Counted from the stretch's first letter, positions 1 to 10,302 are shown. The stretch is DNA of 64,000 nucleotides from Shewanella inventionis (GCF_014641855.1 NZ_BMII01000004.1:1-64000); one strand, 5' to 3'. Numbers and translations are program-made. The notes: generated from the letters alone by a model not told the origin.

Positions 1-80
1 AAATCGTCTTCAGTCAGAGACAAGCTTTAAGAAAGGAGTAAGAGCAAAACAAATGAAAGCCAATCGCAACACCGATTACC

Positions 81-392
81 TTGAAAAGGTTATTTTTGGC
101 AAGTGAAATTTCATGCTCTTACCCTGGCTTGTACACCGACAATTTAAACCTCACGGTTGAACGTTTTGGTAAAGTGCCCTACATCATCGGCAACATTGCA
201 TTATTAAGCGGCTTAACTTTATTGTTTAAATTAGACTTTTTAGAAATACAATGGGTAGGCGCTTTGGCCATTGCCATTATTCTTAGTTGTTTCGTTTACA
301 TATTAAAAGATCATTTAAGCAAAGTGTCAGACATTGAACGCTCACCTAAAGCGAACAAAATTGATTTTACCAAGATTGAACTACTAGATTAA
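81..392 (+). CDS. Hypothetical small membrane protein, start uncertain
   Basis: About 103 residues if read from a TTG at 81; I do not recognise the family. Two hydrophobic stretches (about residues 34-51 and 56-74) suggest a two-pass inner-membrane protein with a charged C-terminal tail. No ribosome site precedes the TTG. A better-looking ATG at 53, with AGGAG at 34-38 (spacing long, 14 bases), opens another frame that stops at 104-106 after 17 codons. So either the true start lies further inside the frame, or a frameshift separates the first 17 codons from the rest. The TorF-like porin gene follows 24 bases downstream and may be co-transcribed. Confidence 0.5.
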   Translation: MKRLFLASEISCSYPGLYTDNLNLTVERFGKVPYIIGNIALLSGLTLLFKLDFLEIQWVGALAIAIILSCFVYILKDHLSKVSDIERSPKANKIDFTKIELLD

Positions 393-416
393 TACAATAA
401 AAAACAAGGATTGATA

Positions 417-1124
417 ATGAACACGAAATTAAAAACACTTGCGCTATTAGGTTTATTTACACTGCCAGCAACAATAATGGCTGATGAATTAACCAGCACA
501 ATTAACGCCACCACAGATTACACCTTCAATGGTGTTAGCCAAACAGACAATGGCCCTGCATTACAAGCTAGCCTTGATTATGCATTAGACAGTGGCTGGT
601 ACATGGGTGCCTGGGCATCGAATGTTGACTTTGGTAGCGGCGAAGACACCTGGCTTGAGCTGGATTTTTATGTGGGTAAATACATGGAGCTTACCGACAG
701 AGTCTCACTTGATGCCGGTATTGCGTATTACACTTACCACGGTGATGATGCCTCGGATGAATATTACTACCCTGAAATTTACAGCAAATTTGGCTATAGC
801 TCGTCGTTAGGCCAGAGCGAATTAAACTTCTGGTATTCATGGGATTACTTCGGTTTAGATGCGGGCCATTACATTGCGATGGTCGCCCATACTTTTAACA
901 TTGCTGAAGGCCATGACATTCGTATCAGTTTTGACCGTTCAACATCAAACGATAAAAATAAGTGGTCATGGGATGGCGATAAGTCTTACAACCATTACCG
1001 TGCAGAGTACATGACCAGCTGGGAAGGCTTTGATATCAATGTCGCCGTTGAAGACACCAGCATGGACACCGATTTAAGTGATACACGTGCATTGGTGTCG
1101 GTATCTCGCACTTTTACGCTGTAA
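417..1124 (+). CDS. TorF family putative porin (TIGR02001-type)
   Basis: A 235-residue outer-membrane protein. The ATG at 417 is chosen because AAGGA at 406-410 sits six bases upstream and the product then begins with a clean signal peptide of about 22 residues ending in IMA before DELTS. The mature part is rich in aromatic and acidic residues with alternating beta-strand patterns (YTFNGVSQT, WYMGAWASNVDF, YYPEIYSKFGY) and ends SRTFTL, a terminal aromatic pattern typical of beta-barrels. These features match the family often annotated TorF or TIGR02001 in Shewanella. The cargo is unknown. A terminator follows directly. Confidence 0.8.
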   Translation: MNTKLKTLALLGLFTLPATIMADELTSTINATTDYTFNGVSQTDNGPALQASLDYALDSGWYMGAWASNVDFGSGEDTWLELDFYVGKYMELTDRVSLDAGIAYYTYHGDDASDEYYYPEIYSKFGYSSSLGQSELNFWYSWDYFGLDAGHYIAMVAHTFNIAEGHDIRISFDRSTSNDKNKWSWDGDKSYNHYRAEYMTSWEGFDINVAVEDTSMDTDLSDTRALVSVSRTFTL

Positions 1125-1140
1125 ACTACGCGCAATAACA

Positions 1141-1175
1141 AAGGCAGAATAACCCAAAAGGTTGTTCTGCTTTTT
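1141..1175 (+). terminator. Rho-independent terminator of the porin gene
   Basis: An 11-base arm at 1144-1154 and its near-complement at 1160-1170 (one mismatch) enclose a five-base loop and are followed by TTTTT, 17 bases after the porin stop codon. Confidence 0.8.
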
Positions 1176-1251
1176 GATTTTATCCATGTGTCTTAGCGCT
1201 TTTTCTGATAAGGTGCGAGCAAAATGCTAATTCGATGGTCTAGAGGACATT

Positions 1252-1734
1252 ATGGAAAAGTACGAACAATTATTAATTTCATTGCGCCGCGTGATCAGAG
1301 CGATTGATATTCACTCACGTCAATTAAATAAACTTTCTGGCCTAACGGGCCCACAACTGATGGTGATGAAAAAAATCCATGAGCTTGATGCCCCTTTAGC
1401 CAAACAAGTCGCAAAAGAAATCAACTTAAGTGCGGCCACGGTCACGACTATTATCGATCGTCTAGAAAGCCGTCATTTGGTGATCCGAACACGCAGTGAA
1501 ACTGATAAACGCAAAGTGCATTTATCATTAAGTGACGCTGGTAAAGAATTACTCAGTGGCTCGCCCAAACCACTCCAAGAACATTTTATTAAGCATTATC
1601 AAAATCTTGAAGAATGGGAACAAAGCCAGCTTTTATCAGCCGTTGAACGCATCGCTTCAATGATGGACGCCGATGAAATAGATGCATCGCCAGTATTACT
1701 GGTTGGCCAAATCCAGCCAGAAGTACCACAGTAA
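1252..1734 (+). CDS. MarR family transcriptional regulator
   Basis: A 160-residue winged-helix repressor, full length for MarR. The helix-turn-helix spans roughly residues 45-75, with recognition helix SAATVTTIIDRLE. The wing at about 79-97 has the conserved D-x-R style signature (ETDKRKVHLSLSDAG). The start is an ATG with GAGGA five bases upstream. The residues beyond about 140 form a short acidic and hydrophobic tail. It is monocistronic, between its own promoter region and a bidirectional terminator at 1772-1801. Target and ligand cannot be read from the sequence; MarR proteins often control neighbouring or efflux genes, but no obvious target is adjacent. Confidence 0.9.
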   Translation: MEKYEQLLISLRRVIRAIDIHSRQLNKLSGLTGPQLMVMKKIHELDAPLAKQVAKEINLSAATVTTIIDRLESRHLVIRTRSETDKRKVHLSLSDAGKELLSGSPKPLQEHFIKHYQNLEEWEQSQLLSAVERIASMMDADEIDASPVLLVGQIQPEVPQ

Positions 1735-1771
1735 ACTGCCCTACTTTATTGTTAAGCATATAGCCTTATAC

Positions 1772-1801
1772 AAAAACGCGAGCTCATGCTCGCGTTTTTT
1801 A
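1772..1801. terminator. Bidirectional terminator between marR-type gene and SDR gene
   Basis: Stem CGCGAGC / GCTCGCG with loop TCAT, flanked by AAAAA on the left and TTTTTT on the right. It lies between convergent genes ending at 1734 and 1819 and can serve both. Confidence 0.9.
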
Positions 1802-1818
1802 TCTGGTTTATTAGTCTA

Positions 1819-2487
1819 TTACCAGGGAAGCTCTTGACCATTAGAGTGTTTAAATACACCCGTGGTTGCCATGCTTAACCCATCAATCAAGCCAATCAAT
1901 CGTGAGGCTGACTCAGTGGCAGAAATATCACCGCCGTGGTTCACCATCTCTGTTTGCACATAACCTGGGTGGTAAATGCCCACTGCAATATCTCTTGGGG
2001 CTAAATCATGGGCTAATGACATCGACGCTGCATTTAACGCCGCTTTTGACATGCGATAACCATAACGGCCACCCGATGTATTGTCAGTAATTGATCCCAT
2101 GCGAGAAGTAATCATCGCCACTTTGGCCCCGTTAACTAAATTAGCTTGTAAACTGGCCACAATATGCAAAGGTGCTATAGCGTTAACCTCAAACTGCTCA
2201 CGTATGGTATCAAGGTTAAGGCGCCCTAGTCTTTCGTCGCGTAAAATACCGGCATTACAAATTAACAAATCAATCTGTACCCCATGTAAACTGTGTTGCA
2301 TGGTTTCAATACCAGAGGCTTGAGTTACATCTACGCCTTCAATTACCTTAACATTATTGCCTAAGGCCGCTAACTCAACTGACGTCTGTCGACAAAGCGC
2401 ATAAACAACATGGTTTTGCTGAGCATATATTGTTGTCAGCGCAAGGCCTATGCCTCGGTTTGCCCCAGTGATTACTATTGTTTTCAT
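1819..2487 (-). CDS. SDR family NAD(P)-dependent oxidoreductase
   Basis: A 222-residue classical short-chain dehydrogenase/reductase. The Rossmann nucleotide motif TGANRGIG is at residues 7-14, NAG at 78-80, the catalytic serine near 128 and the Y-x-x-x-K pair at Tyr144/Lys148. A PGYVQTEM segment follows the active site as is usual. The start has AAGGA six bases upstream. The gene overlaps the end of the upstream zinc-ribbon gene by four bases (ATGA), so the two are translationally coupled. The lack of an extended N-terminus and the R following TGAN fit NADP(H)-using enzymes of the C-factor/YbbO-like type, but the substrate is unknown. Confidence 0.88.
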   Translation of the reverse strand: MKTIVITGANRGIGLALTTIYAQQNHVVYALCRQTSVELAALGNNVKVIEGVDVTQASGIETMQHSLHGVQIDLLICNAGILRDERLGRLNLDTIREQFEVNAIAPLHIVASLQANLVNGAKVAMITSRMGSITDNTSGGRYGYRMSKAALNAASMSLAHDLAPRDIAVGIYHPGYVQTEMVNHGGDISATESASRLIGLIDGLSMATTGVFKHSNGQELPW

Positions 2488-2798
2488 GATTGTTCCTTAG
2501 TTTCAGCCTGTTCAGCAATAATCATTTTGCCTTTAAATACGCCAAACAGCGCAATACAGGCACCAGCAAAAGCAGCAAATGAACACATTAACCGGTAATC
2601 ACTGTTTTCAAGAAAAAAATTTGTCACACTGAATACGAGCAATATCAGCATACCGATATTTTTTACTTGCATCATTTTAGGCTCAAACATCAGCCAGGTA
2701 TCGCATTTAGGGCATTGGGCTTCAACACCATGTTTACCTTTGCGAAGCACTTTTAATGCGCGTCTTGCAAATTGACTTTTGCAGTAAGGACATTCCAT
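2484..2798 (-). CDS. Small zinc-ribbon membrane protein
   Basis: A 104-residue protein. Two C-x-x-C knuckles (CPYCKS at residues 3-6 and CPKCDTW near 29-34) form a zinc ribbon at the cytosolic N-terminus. Two hydrophobic helices follow (about 49-64 and 70-88), ending in a charged tail. I do not recognise a named family. It is first in a two-gene unit with the SDR gene, overlapping it by four bases. A protein of the same plan (ribbon plus two helices) is encoded at 10581-10898, also as the upstream, overlapping member of a gene pair. Function unknown. Confidence 0.75.
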   Translation of the reverse strand: MECPYCKSQFARRALKVLRKGKHGVEAQCPKCDTWLMFEPKMMQVKNIGMLILLVFSVTNFFLENSDYRLMCSFAAFAGACIALFGVFKGKMIIAEQAETKEQS

Positions 2799-2934
2799 TT
2801 TTGTTCACCTTGATCCACTCTTTGGCAATATGATAGCGCGACCTAACTGTCTGATAAAGTTACAATGCCGTTAAATTGATCATATTAACAATCAAATCTT
2901 TACACCTAACTTGAATGCTTGCTCAAATATTATA

Positions 2935-2963
2935 TTGAACACTTGATATTGTTGGTTTATAGT
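2935..2963 (+). promoter_or_regulatory. Predicted sigma70 promoter for the HAD-yghU unit
   Basis: TTGAAC at 2935-2940 and TATAGT at 2958-2963 are separated by 17 bases, close to the sigma70 consensus. Transcription would begin near 2970, about 70 bases before the HAD start codon. Confidence 0.6.
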
Positions 2964-2986
2964 TTGGCCATTGATATACAGATCCA

Positions 2987-3015
2987 AAAAGAATGTCTAC
3001 AGTAGATATACTTTT
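2987..3015. promoter_or_regulatory. 29-base imperfect palindrome, candidate operator
   Basis: The sequence runs AAAAG-AATG-TCTAC-A-GTAGA-TATA-CTTTT. It is symmetric about base 3001 with only two mismatched pairs in 14. It lies just downstream of the predicted start point and upstream of the HAD start codon, a position suited to a repressor roadblock. It could also fold as an mRNA hairpin. Confidence 0.45.
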
Positions 3016-3041
3016 GGGGTCATGCAGGAATGGAAGAGCCT

Positions 3042-3713
3042 ATGAACTATTCGATTGGTTTTGATGTGTATGGCACGTTAGTCGACCCTGTTGATATGGG
3101 GCTACATCTTGAAAATCTTATTGGCGACAAAGCCGCAGAATTTGGCCAGTTATGGCACGATAAAAAAGTAGAATATGCCTTTAGACGCGCATTAATGCAA
3201 CAATATGCTGACTTTACGGTTTGCACTCAACAGGCGCTACAATATTGTTTAAATGTATATCAGCTATCTTTATCATCTACAGAACAGCAACAATTAATGG
3301 CAAAATTTGCCGAGTTAAGTGCTTTTGATGATGTAATACCAGGACTCATGTCATTGGCAAAACAAGGACATAAACTGGCAGCATTTTCTAATGGCCCTGA
3401 AGCCTCAGTACGTAAACTGATGAGCAATGCTCAAGTATTACCTCACTTACATGACGTAATTAGCGTTGACGATTTACACACCTACAAACCCAATCCTGAC
3501 GTTTATCAGTATTTAATGAGACGAATGCTCGCCGATATGAACTCATGCATGATGGTGTCGGGTAATCCTTGGGATGTGATTGGTGCTAAATCTGCTGGTT
3601 TACAAGCTGTGTGGGTTAAAAGAAGCCCAAATAAACTCTTTGATCCATGGGAAATACAACCGGACTTAATTGTGAGTGATTTAGCTGAATTAGCCAAAGT
3701 ACTCAATGGATAA
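3042..3713 (+). CDS. HAD hydrolase, type II haloacid dehalogenase-like
   Basis: A 223-residue HAD protein read from ATG 3042 (GGAAG five bases upstream; an ATG at 3030 would add four residues). It carries the family signatures of L-2-haloacid dehalogenase: nucleophile Asp8 in FDVYGTLVD, Ser116-Asn117 in SNG, Lys149, Tyr155 and the SGNPWD block with Ser173, Asn175 and Asp178. These line up with the known enzyme at a constant offset. The arginine that holds the substrate carboxylate and halide (Arg41 in L-DEX) corresponds to His39 here (LWHDKKVEY). True dehalogenation is therefore doubtful; a phosphatase or another hydrolase role is possible. The yghU gene follows and is probably co-transcribed. 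Confidence 0.8.
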   Translation: MNYSIGFDVYGTLVDPVDMGLHLENLIGDKAAEFGQLWHDKKVEYAFRRALMQQYADFTVCTQQALQYCLNVYQLSLSSTEQQQLMAKFAELSAFDDVIPGLMSLAKQGHKLAAFSNGPEASVRKLMSNAQVLPHLHDVISVDDLHTYKPNPDVYQYLMRRMLADMNSCMMVSGNPWDVIGAKSAGLQAVWVKRSPNKLFDPWEIQPDLIVSDLAELAKVLNG

Positions 3714-3830
3714 TGGTTACATTTACCACATCGGCTTGAGCATTTAGCAGATACGGCGATAACAACAAACATTTAATACAAATACGGCTTTGCAATGGCT
3801 GGCGAAAATTTATCAAAAATGAGGGATTTT

Positions 3831-4682
3831 ATGACTAATCAATATGTTCCACCGAAAGTATGGGTTAATGAGCCAAGCAGCGCTAACAAATGGTCAAACA
3901 TTAACAAACCGGTTTCGGGTGCAAGGTTCGAAAAATCTTTACCTGTTGGCGAGCATGCTTTGCAACTTTACTCCTTGGGTACACCTAATGGCCAAAAAGT
4001 CACTATTTTACTCGAAGAATTATTAGCCCTTGGGGTTAAAGAAGCGGAATATGACGCTTACTTAATTAACATTAGCGAATTAGATCAGTTTTCAACAGGG
4101 TTTGTCGCCGTTAACCCAAACTCTAAAATCCCAGCGCTAGTGGATAACTCGGGTGATGAAGCCGTTAATGTGTTTGAGTCAGCATCAATCCTTGTGCATT
4201 TAGCTGAAAAATTTGGCCACTTTTTACCAAAATCAGGTCCTGCACGCACGAAAACCTTTAATTGGTTATTTTGGGCACAAGGTTCTGCGCCGTTTCTTGG
4301 TGGTGGATTTGGTCACTTTTATGCCTATGCCGATGAAAAACAAGAGTACCCCATTAACCGATTTGCCATGGAAGTAAAACGTCAATTAGACGTATTAGAC
4401 AAGCAATTAGCCCAAAATACGTTTATTACAGGTGACAGTTATACCATTGCAGACATGGCCATTTGGCCCTGGTATGGCAACCTGGTTTTAGGCAATTTAT
4501 ATAGCGCTGCAGAATTTTTGGAAGTTGAAAGCTATAGCAATGTTATGCGCTGGGCAAAACAACTGCTACAACGCCCTGCGGTACAACGCGGTAAAATTGT
4601 TAATACCTCATGGGGTGATATCAATTTAGCAGAGCGCCACAGTGCCGCTGACATTGACGCTGTACTTAACAGTGAAAAATAA
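3831..4682 (+). CDS. yghU: Glutathione-dependent disulfide-bond oxidoreductase (YghU)
   Basis: A 283-residue Nu-class glutathione transferase, very close to E. coli YghU in the blocks LPVGEHALQLYSLGTPNGQKV, VNPNSKIPAL, NWLFWAQG and APFLGGGFGHFYAYA. The thioredoxin-like N-domain has the TPNG loop at 51-54 and the glutathione-binding Glu-Ser pair near 117-118; the C-domain is helical. YghU enzymes reduce small disulfides with bound glutathione rather than conjugating it. The start is set at 3831 because GAGGGA lies four bases upstream and the product then begins like E. coli YghU; an ATG at 3795 would add 12 residues. It follows the HAD gene by 117 bases. Confidence 0.92.
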   Translation: MTNQYVPPKVWVNEPSSANKWSNINKPVSGARFEKSLPVGEHALQLYSLGTPNGQKVTILLEELLALGVKEAEYDAYLINISELDQFSTGFVAVNPNSKIPALVDNSGDEAVNVFESASILVHLAEKFGHFLPKSGPARTKTFNWLFWAQGSAPFLGGGFGHFYAYADEKQEYPINRFAMEVKRQLDVLDKQLAQNTFITGDSYTIADMAIWPWYGNLVLGNLYSAAEFLEVESYSNVMRWAKQLLQRPAVQRGKIVNTSWGDINLAERHSAADIDAVLNSEK

Positions 4683-4722
4683 CCTGTACTAAATACGACT
4701 GGTATTTTCAAACTAATAAAAA

Positions 4723-5015
4723 ACCTAGCAATGATTGCTAGGGTCTGTTTTCTTTCAAGGTTATTTTTGCAGCGAATTGTTGGCCATTTCTACAAGGCAG
4801 AGACTTTGAGGTGTAGTTATTCTACATAAAAAGTCGATAACGCAGTAAAAATGGCCAACAAACGCTGCCCGAAGGGTTCGGCTAAAAACGTTTTACTCTT
4901 TGTTAAATGGATTTTGCTTAGATTGCTAGGCATCAATCCATTCGCCTCGATTAAAACGTTTTTAACTCGAACAAAATTCAACCAGCAAAGAACAACAGAC
5001 CCTAGGGTTTTTATT
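4723..5015. terminator. Bidirectional terminator split by an insertion
   Basis: Joining bases 4711-4741 to 5006-5015 rebuilds AATAAAAAACC...GGTTTTTATT around the stem CCTAGCAAT / ATTGCTAGG. That would be a near-perfect terminator between the convergent yghU and fadH genes. The 260 bp element at 4742-5001 now separates the hairpin from its right-hand T-run. The hairpin and the left A-run survive, so termination of fadH transcription from the right may now depend on the element. Confidence 0.6.
4742..5001. mobile_element. MITE-like structured element with CTAG target duplication
   Basis: A 260 bp non-coding element. It begins GGTCTGTT and ends AACAGACC, with imperfect terminal inverted repeats of about 30 bases, and is flanked by CTAG at 4738-4741 and 5002-5005. 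Inside are two large hairpins. One pairs GTTGGCCATTT (4779-4789) with AAATGGCCAAC (4849-4859). The other pairs TAAAAACGTTTTA (4883-4895) with TAAAACGTTTTTA (4952-4964). No protein is encoded. The internal sequence resembles a dispersed repeat I recall from Shewanella genomes. The pattern fits a miniature transposable element moved by a transposase encoded elsewhere. Confidence 0.7.
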
Positions 5016-5035
5016 GGTTAACGGCTTAACTTGGC

Positions 5036-7051
<2,016 letters not shown>

Positions 7052-7214
7052 TCAAACATCCTTTTTAAACAAGTGATTTAAATCAGCATACAACGACATG
7101 ACAGTTTGCTCAATCATTTAAGCAATCGTTTGTTAAAAACCTTTACAATTCAGTTTCACATTTTATTTGATTTTCAGTTAGGATGACTATATTAGACTGA
7201 TAAAGGAGTGGCTA

Positions 7215-9059
7215 ATGTCCGCTAAACCCTCGTTTTTAAAAAGGATGTTTTTACTGTTGTGGAATACAGTAAACACGATTCGTAAACTGATTATAAACTT
7301 CATTTTCTTTGGTATTTTGGCCATCATCGGGGTGGTATTACTCAGCAGTGACGACGAAATTATTGTCGAAGACCAATCTGCATTAGTACTAAACCTCTCT
7401 GGCAGTATTGTTGATCAAAAACATTATGTAGATCCTTTCGAAGCGGCATTAACCCAAGGCCAAGAGAACGATCCTAACGGTGAAATATTATTATCTGACG
7501 TGCTTTACAGCATTAATAATGCCACTGAAGATAAGCGCATCACTAGCATAGTATTAGACTTAGCCAATCTGCAAAGTGCTGGGATCAGTAAAATGACCGC
7601 CATTGGCGAGGCGCTAAACAAATTTAAAGCGGCTAATAAATCTGTTATTGCCATGGCCAATAATTATGATCAAAACCAATACTTTTTAGCCAGTTTTGCT
7701 GACAAAATTTATCTTAATAACAAAGGCATGGTGTCACTTGATGGCTTAAGCCGTTATCGCCTTTATTACAAAGCGGCGTTAGAAAAACTTAAAATTACCA
7801 CTCATGTTTTCCGTGTGGGTACCTTTAAATCAGCCGTTGAGCCTTTTATTCGTGACGACATGTCTGAAGCTGATAAAGAGGCCAGTAAAGTATTGTTAGG
7901 CGATATTTGGCAGAGTTATTCATCTACAGTGGCCAGTAATCGCCAAATCGCACCCGATCAACTCGTGCTAAGTACAGATGCTTACCTTGAGCAGCTAGAA
8001 CAAGCTGAGGGCGACAGCGCACAAATGGCCCTAAATATGAAATGGGTCGATGAGTTAGTGAGTGCAGAGGCATTTCGCTTAGCCATGATAGAACGTGTGG
8101 GTAGCGATAAAGAAGGTAAAAACTATCGCCAGATCAGCTTTAACGACTATCAAAGCGTTATAAAGCCAATGCCTAAATTTATTGAAAATGACTCTGTTGC
8201 CGTGATTGTCGCCAAAGGCAATATTTTAAACGGTAAACAAGCTGCAGGTCAGATTGGTGGCGAAAGTACCTCTGAGCTACTAATGAAAGCACGCTTTGAC
8301 CCTGTGGTGAAAGCGGTCGTATTACGCGTTGACAGCCCTGGCGGCAGTGCATTTGCATCAGAGCAAATTCGTCAAGAAGTGTTAGCACTCAAAGCAGCAG
8401 GTAAGCCGGTTGTAGTGAGCATGGGCAGTTTAGCGGCATCTGGTGGTTACTGGATCTCAGCGAGCGCTGATTACATTGTCGCGACACCAACCACGTTAAC
8501 CGGTTCAATTGGTATTTTTGGTATGTTTGCCACGTTTGAGCAGGCATTGACTCATATCGGCGTAACATCAGATGGTGTGGCAACATCAGACTGGGCTGGT
8601 TTATCACCCGCTCGTGAACTCAGACCTCAAGTTGCGGCTGTTATACAACGTCATATTGAGCGCGGATATCATGAGTTTATTTCGTTAGTAGCACAAGAGC
8701 GGAATATGACTTTAGAGCAAGTTGATAATATTGCTCAAGGTCGTGTATGGACAGGTAAACGAGCCCTCACGTTAGGATTAGTTGACGAGCTAGGTGATAT
8801 GAACACCGCGCTGTCTAAAGCTGCTGAGTTGGCTAACATGGATAAATTTGACGTGAAGTTGATTGAACAAGAACTCAGCGCAGAGCAACAACTGATGCAG
8901 CAACTATTTAATGCAACGGCTTCGTACATACCAAGCAGCTTTAGCCAAAGCACTGTGGTTGAGAAAATGGTTAAGCAATGGGCGAGTGTTTATGAGGAGT
9001 TTTCAAAGTTTGATGACCCAAATAATGCCTATCTATATTGTGAAAATTGCAGCTATTAA
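7215..9059 (+). CDS. sppA: Signal peptide peptidase SppA, 67K type
   Basis: A 614-residue inner-membrane serine protease (protease IV) that degrades cleaved signal peptides. One N-terminal membrane anchor lies at about residues 27-46 (FIFFGILAIIGVVLL). Two tandem ClpP-like domains follow. The N-terminal half holds the catalytic lysine in VGTFKSAVEP (about 200), and the C-terminal half holds the nucleophile serine in GSLAASGGYW (about 410). The start has AAGGAG seven bases upstream. It sits directly before ansA, as in E. coli. A terminator at 9105-9133 lies between the two, so ansA probably has its own promoter. Confidence 0.95.
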   Translation: MSAKPSFLKRMFLLLWNTVNTIRKLIINFIFFGILAIIGVVLLSSDDEIIVEDQSALVLNLSGSIVDQKHYVDPFEAALTQGQENDPNGEILLSDVLYSINNATEDKRITSIVLDLANLQSAGISKMTAIGEALNKFKAANKSVIAMANNYDQNQYFLASFADKIYLNNKGMVSLDGLSRYRLYYKAALEKLKITTHVFRVGTFKSAVEPFIRDDMSEADKEASKVLLGDIWQSYSSTVASNRQIAPDQLVLSTDAYLEQLEQAEGDSAQMALNMKWVDELVSAEAFRLAMIERVGSDKEGKNYRQISFNDYQSVIKPMPKFIENDSVAVIVAKGNILNGKQAAGQIGGESTSELLMKARFDPVVKAVVLRVDSPGGSAFASEQIRQEVLALKAAGKPVVVSMGSLAASGGYWISASADYIVATPTTLTGSIGIFGMFATFEQALTHIGVTSDGVATSDWAGLSPARELRPQVAAVIQRHIERGYHEFISLVAQERNMTLEQVDNIAQGRVWTGKRALTLGLVDELGDMNTALSKAAELANMDKFDVKLIEQELSAEQQLMQQLFNATASYIPSSFSQSTVVEKMVKQWASVYEEFSKFDDPNNAYLYCENCSY

Positions 9060-9104
9060 TCGATGTGTTAATGCTTCAACATTTCACCATAATGAATAAT
9101 ATTC

Positions 9105-9133
9105 AAAAAAGGCCTGCTTAGCAGGCTTTTTTA
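9105..9133 (+). terminator. Rho-independent terminator of sppA
   Basis: Stem GCCTGC-TTA-GCAGGC inside AAAAAAG...CTTTTTT, 46 bases after the sppA stop. Confidence 0.9.
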
Positions 9134-9204
9134 TTGGGGATCTGCAAATAAACTCGTATAATTTACATTATCTTCATTAACGTTCTCTTTCGAGTGCACA
9201 CTTC

Positions 9205-10218
9205 ATGACAAAACGTTCAATCTACGTAGCTTATACTGGCGGTACTATCGGTATGCAAAAAACGGCGAATGGCTTTGTGCCTGTTGCGGGTTTTTTAACT
9301 GATTGTGTTCAATCTATGCCTGAGTTTTACCACGACGAAATGCCAAGTTTTGTCATCCATGAATATAGCCCCTTGATTGACTCATCGAACATGGCACCTA
9401 CCGATTGGCAGATGATAGCCAATGATATTCATGCCAATTATGACAAATACGACGGCTTTGTGATTTTGCACGGCACTGACACTATGGCCTATACCGCGTC
9501 GGCATTGTCGTTTATGTTACAAGGCTTATCTAAACCGGTTATTGTCACTGGTTCGCAAATTCCTTTAGCGCAACTGCGCTCAGATGGGCAAACCAATTTA
9601 CTCAATTCGTTATACATTGCAGCCAACTACCCCGTGGCAGAAGTATGCTTGTTTTTTAACAATAAATTGTTTCGTGGTAATCGCTCAACCAAAGCCCATG
9701 CAGACGGTTTTGATGCGTTTGCATCGCCTAACTTCCCGCTACTACTTGAAGCTGGGATTAAAATTAATGTCAAAGCAGGCAAAATCAGCTCGCCAACAGC
9801 ACAACCCTTAGAAGTGGTCACGATTAGCCCACAACCTGTTGGTGTAGTGACCTTGTACCCTGGTATTTCGACCGACATTTTTATGAATATTTTGCAGCAG
9901 CCAGTTAAAGCCCTCATTATGCTGACTTTTGGAGTAGGCAATGCCCCGCAAGATAAAAACCTACTCGACACGTTAAAGCAAGCTGACGAGAGAGGCATTG
10001 TATTGGTTAATTTAACCCAATGCTTCCAAGGTAAAGTGAATATGGGTGGTTATGCTACAGGCAATGCATTAGCCAAAGCCGGTGTCATTAGCGGTTCAGA
10101 CATGACCATTGAAGCGGCGTTAGCTAAATTGCATTATTTACTATCAATTGGATTGACACCAAAACAAATAAAAGAACGTATGCAGCAAAATCTAGTGGGC
10201 GAACTCACTGAAGGTTAA
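9205..10218 (+). CDS. ansA: Type I L-asparaginase
   Basis: A 337-residue cytosolic asparaginase that hydrolyses asparagine to aspartate and ammonia. The first catalytic threonine is in AYTGGTIGM (about residues 9-16). The second is in VILHGTDTMAYTASALSF (about 91-93), with the conserved lysine region in GNRSTKAHADGFDAF. There is no signal peptide, as expected for the AnsA branch rather than the periplasmic AnsB. The sppA-ansA order matches E. coli. No strong ribosome site precedes the ATG. A terminator follows at 10249. Confidence 0.95.
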   Translation: MTKRSIYVAYTGGTIGMQKTANGFVPVAGFLTDCVQSMPEFYHDEMPSFVIHEYSPLIDSSNMAPTDWQMIANDIHANYDKYDGFVILHGTDTMAYTASALSFMLQGLSKPVIVTGSQIPLAQLRSDGQTNLLNSLYIAANYPVAEVCLFFNNKLFRGNRSTKAHADGFDAFASPNFPLLLEAGIKINVKAGKISSPTAQPLEVVTISPQPVGVVTLYPGISTDIFMNILQQPVKALIMLTFGVGNAPQDKNLLDTLKQADERGIVLVNLTQCFQGKVNMGGYATGNALAKAGVISGSDMTIEAALAKLHYLLSIGLTPKQIKERMQQNLVGELTEG

Positions 10219-10248
10219 GTTTAATTTATTGAATTTATTTAATAAAAC

Positions 10249-10279
10249 AAAAAGCGCAAACCACATGGCTTGCGCTTTT
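10249..10279. terminator. Terminator between ansA and the yeaC-type gene
   Basis: Stem AAAAGCGCAA / TTGCGCTTTT around ACCACATGGC, about 30 bases beyond the ansA stop. The symmetric A and T runs let it work on both strands for these convergent genes. Confidence 0.85.
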
Positions 10280-10302
10280 GCATTTAATTATTTTCACATA
10301 CG

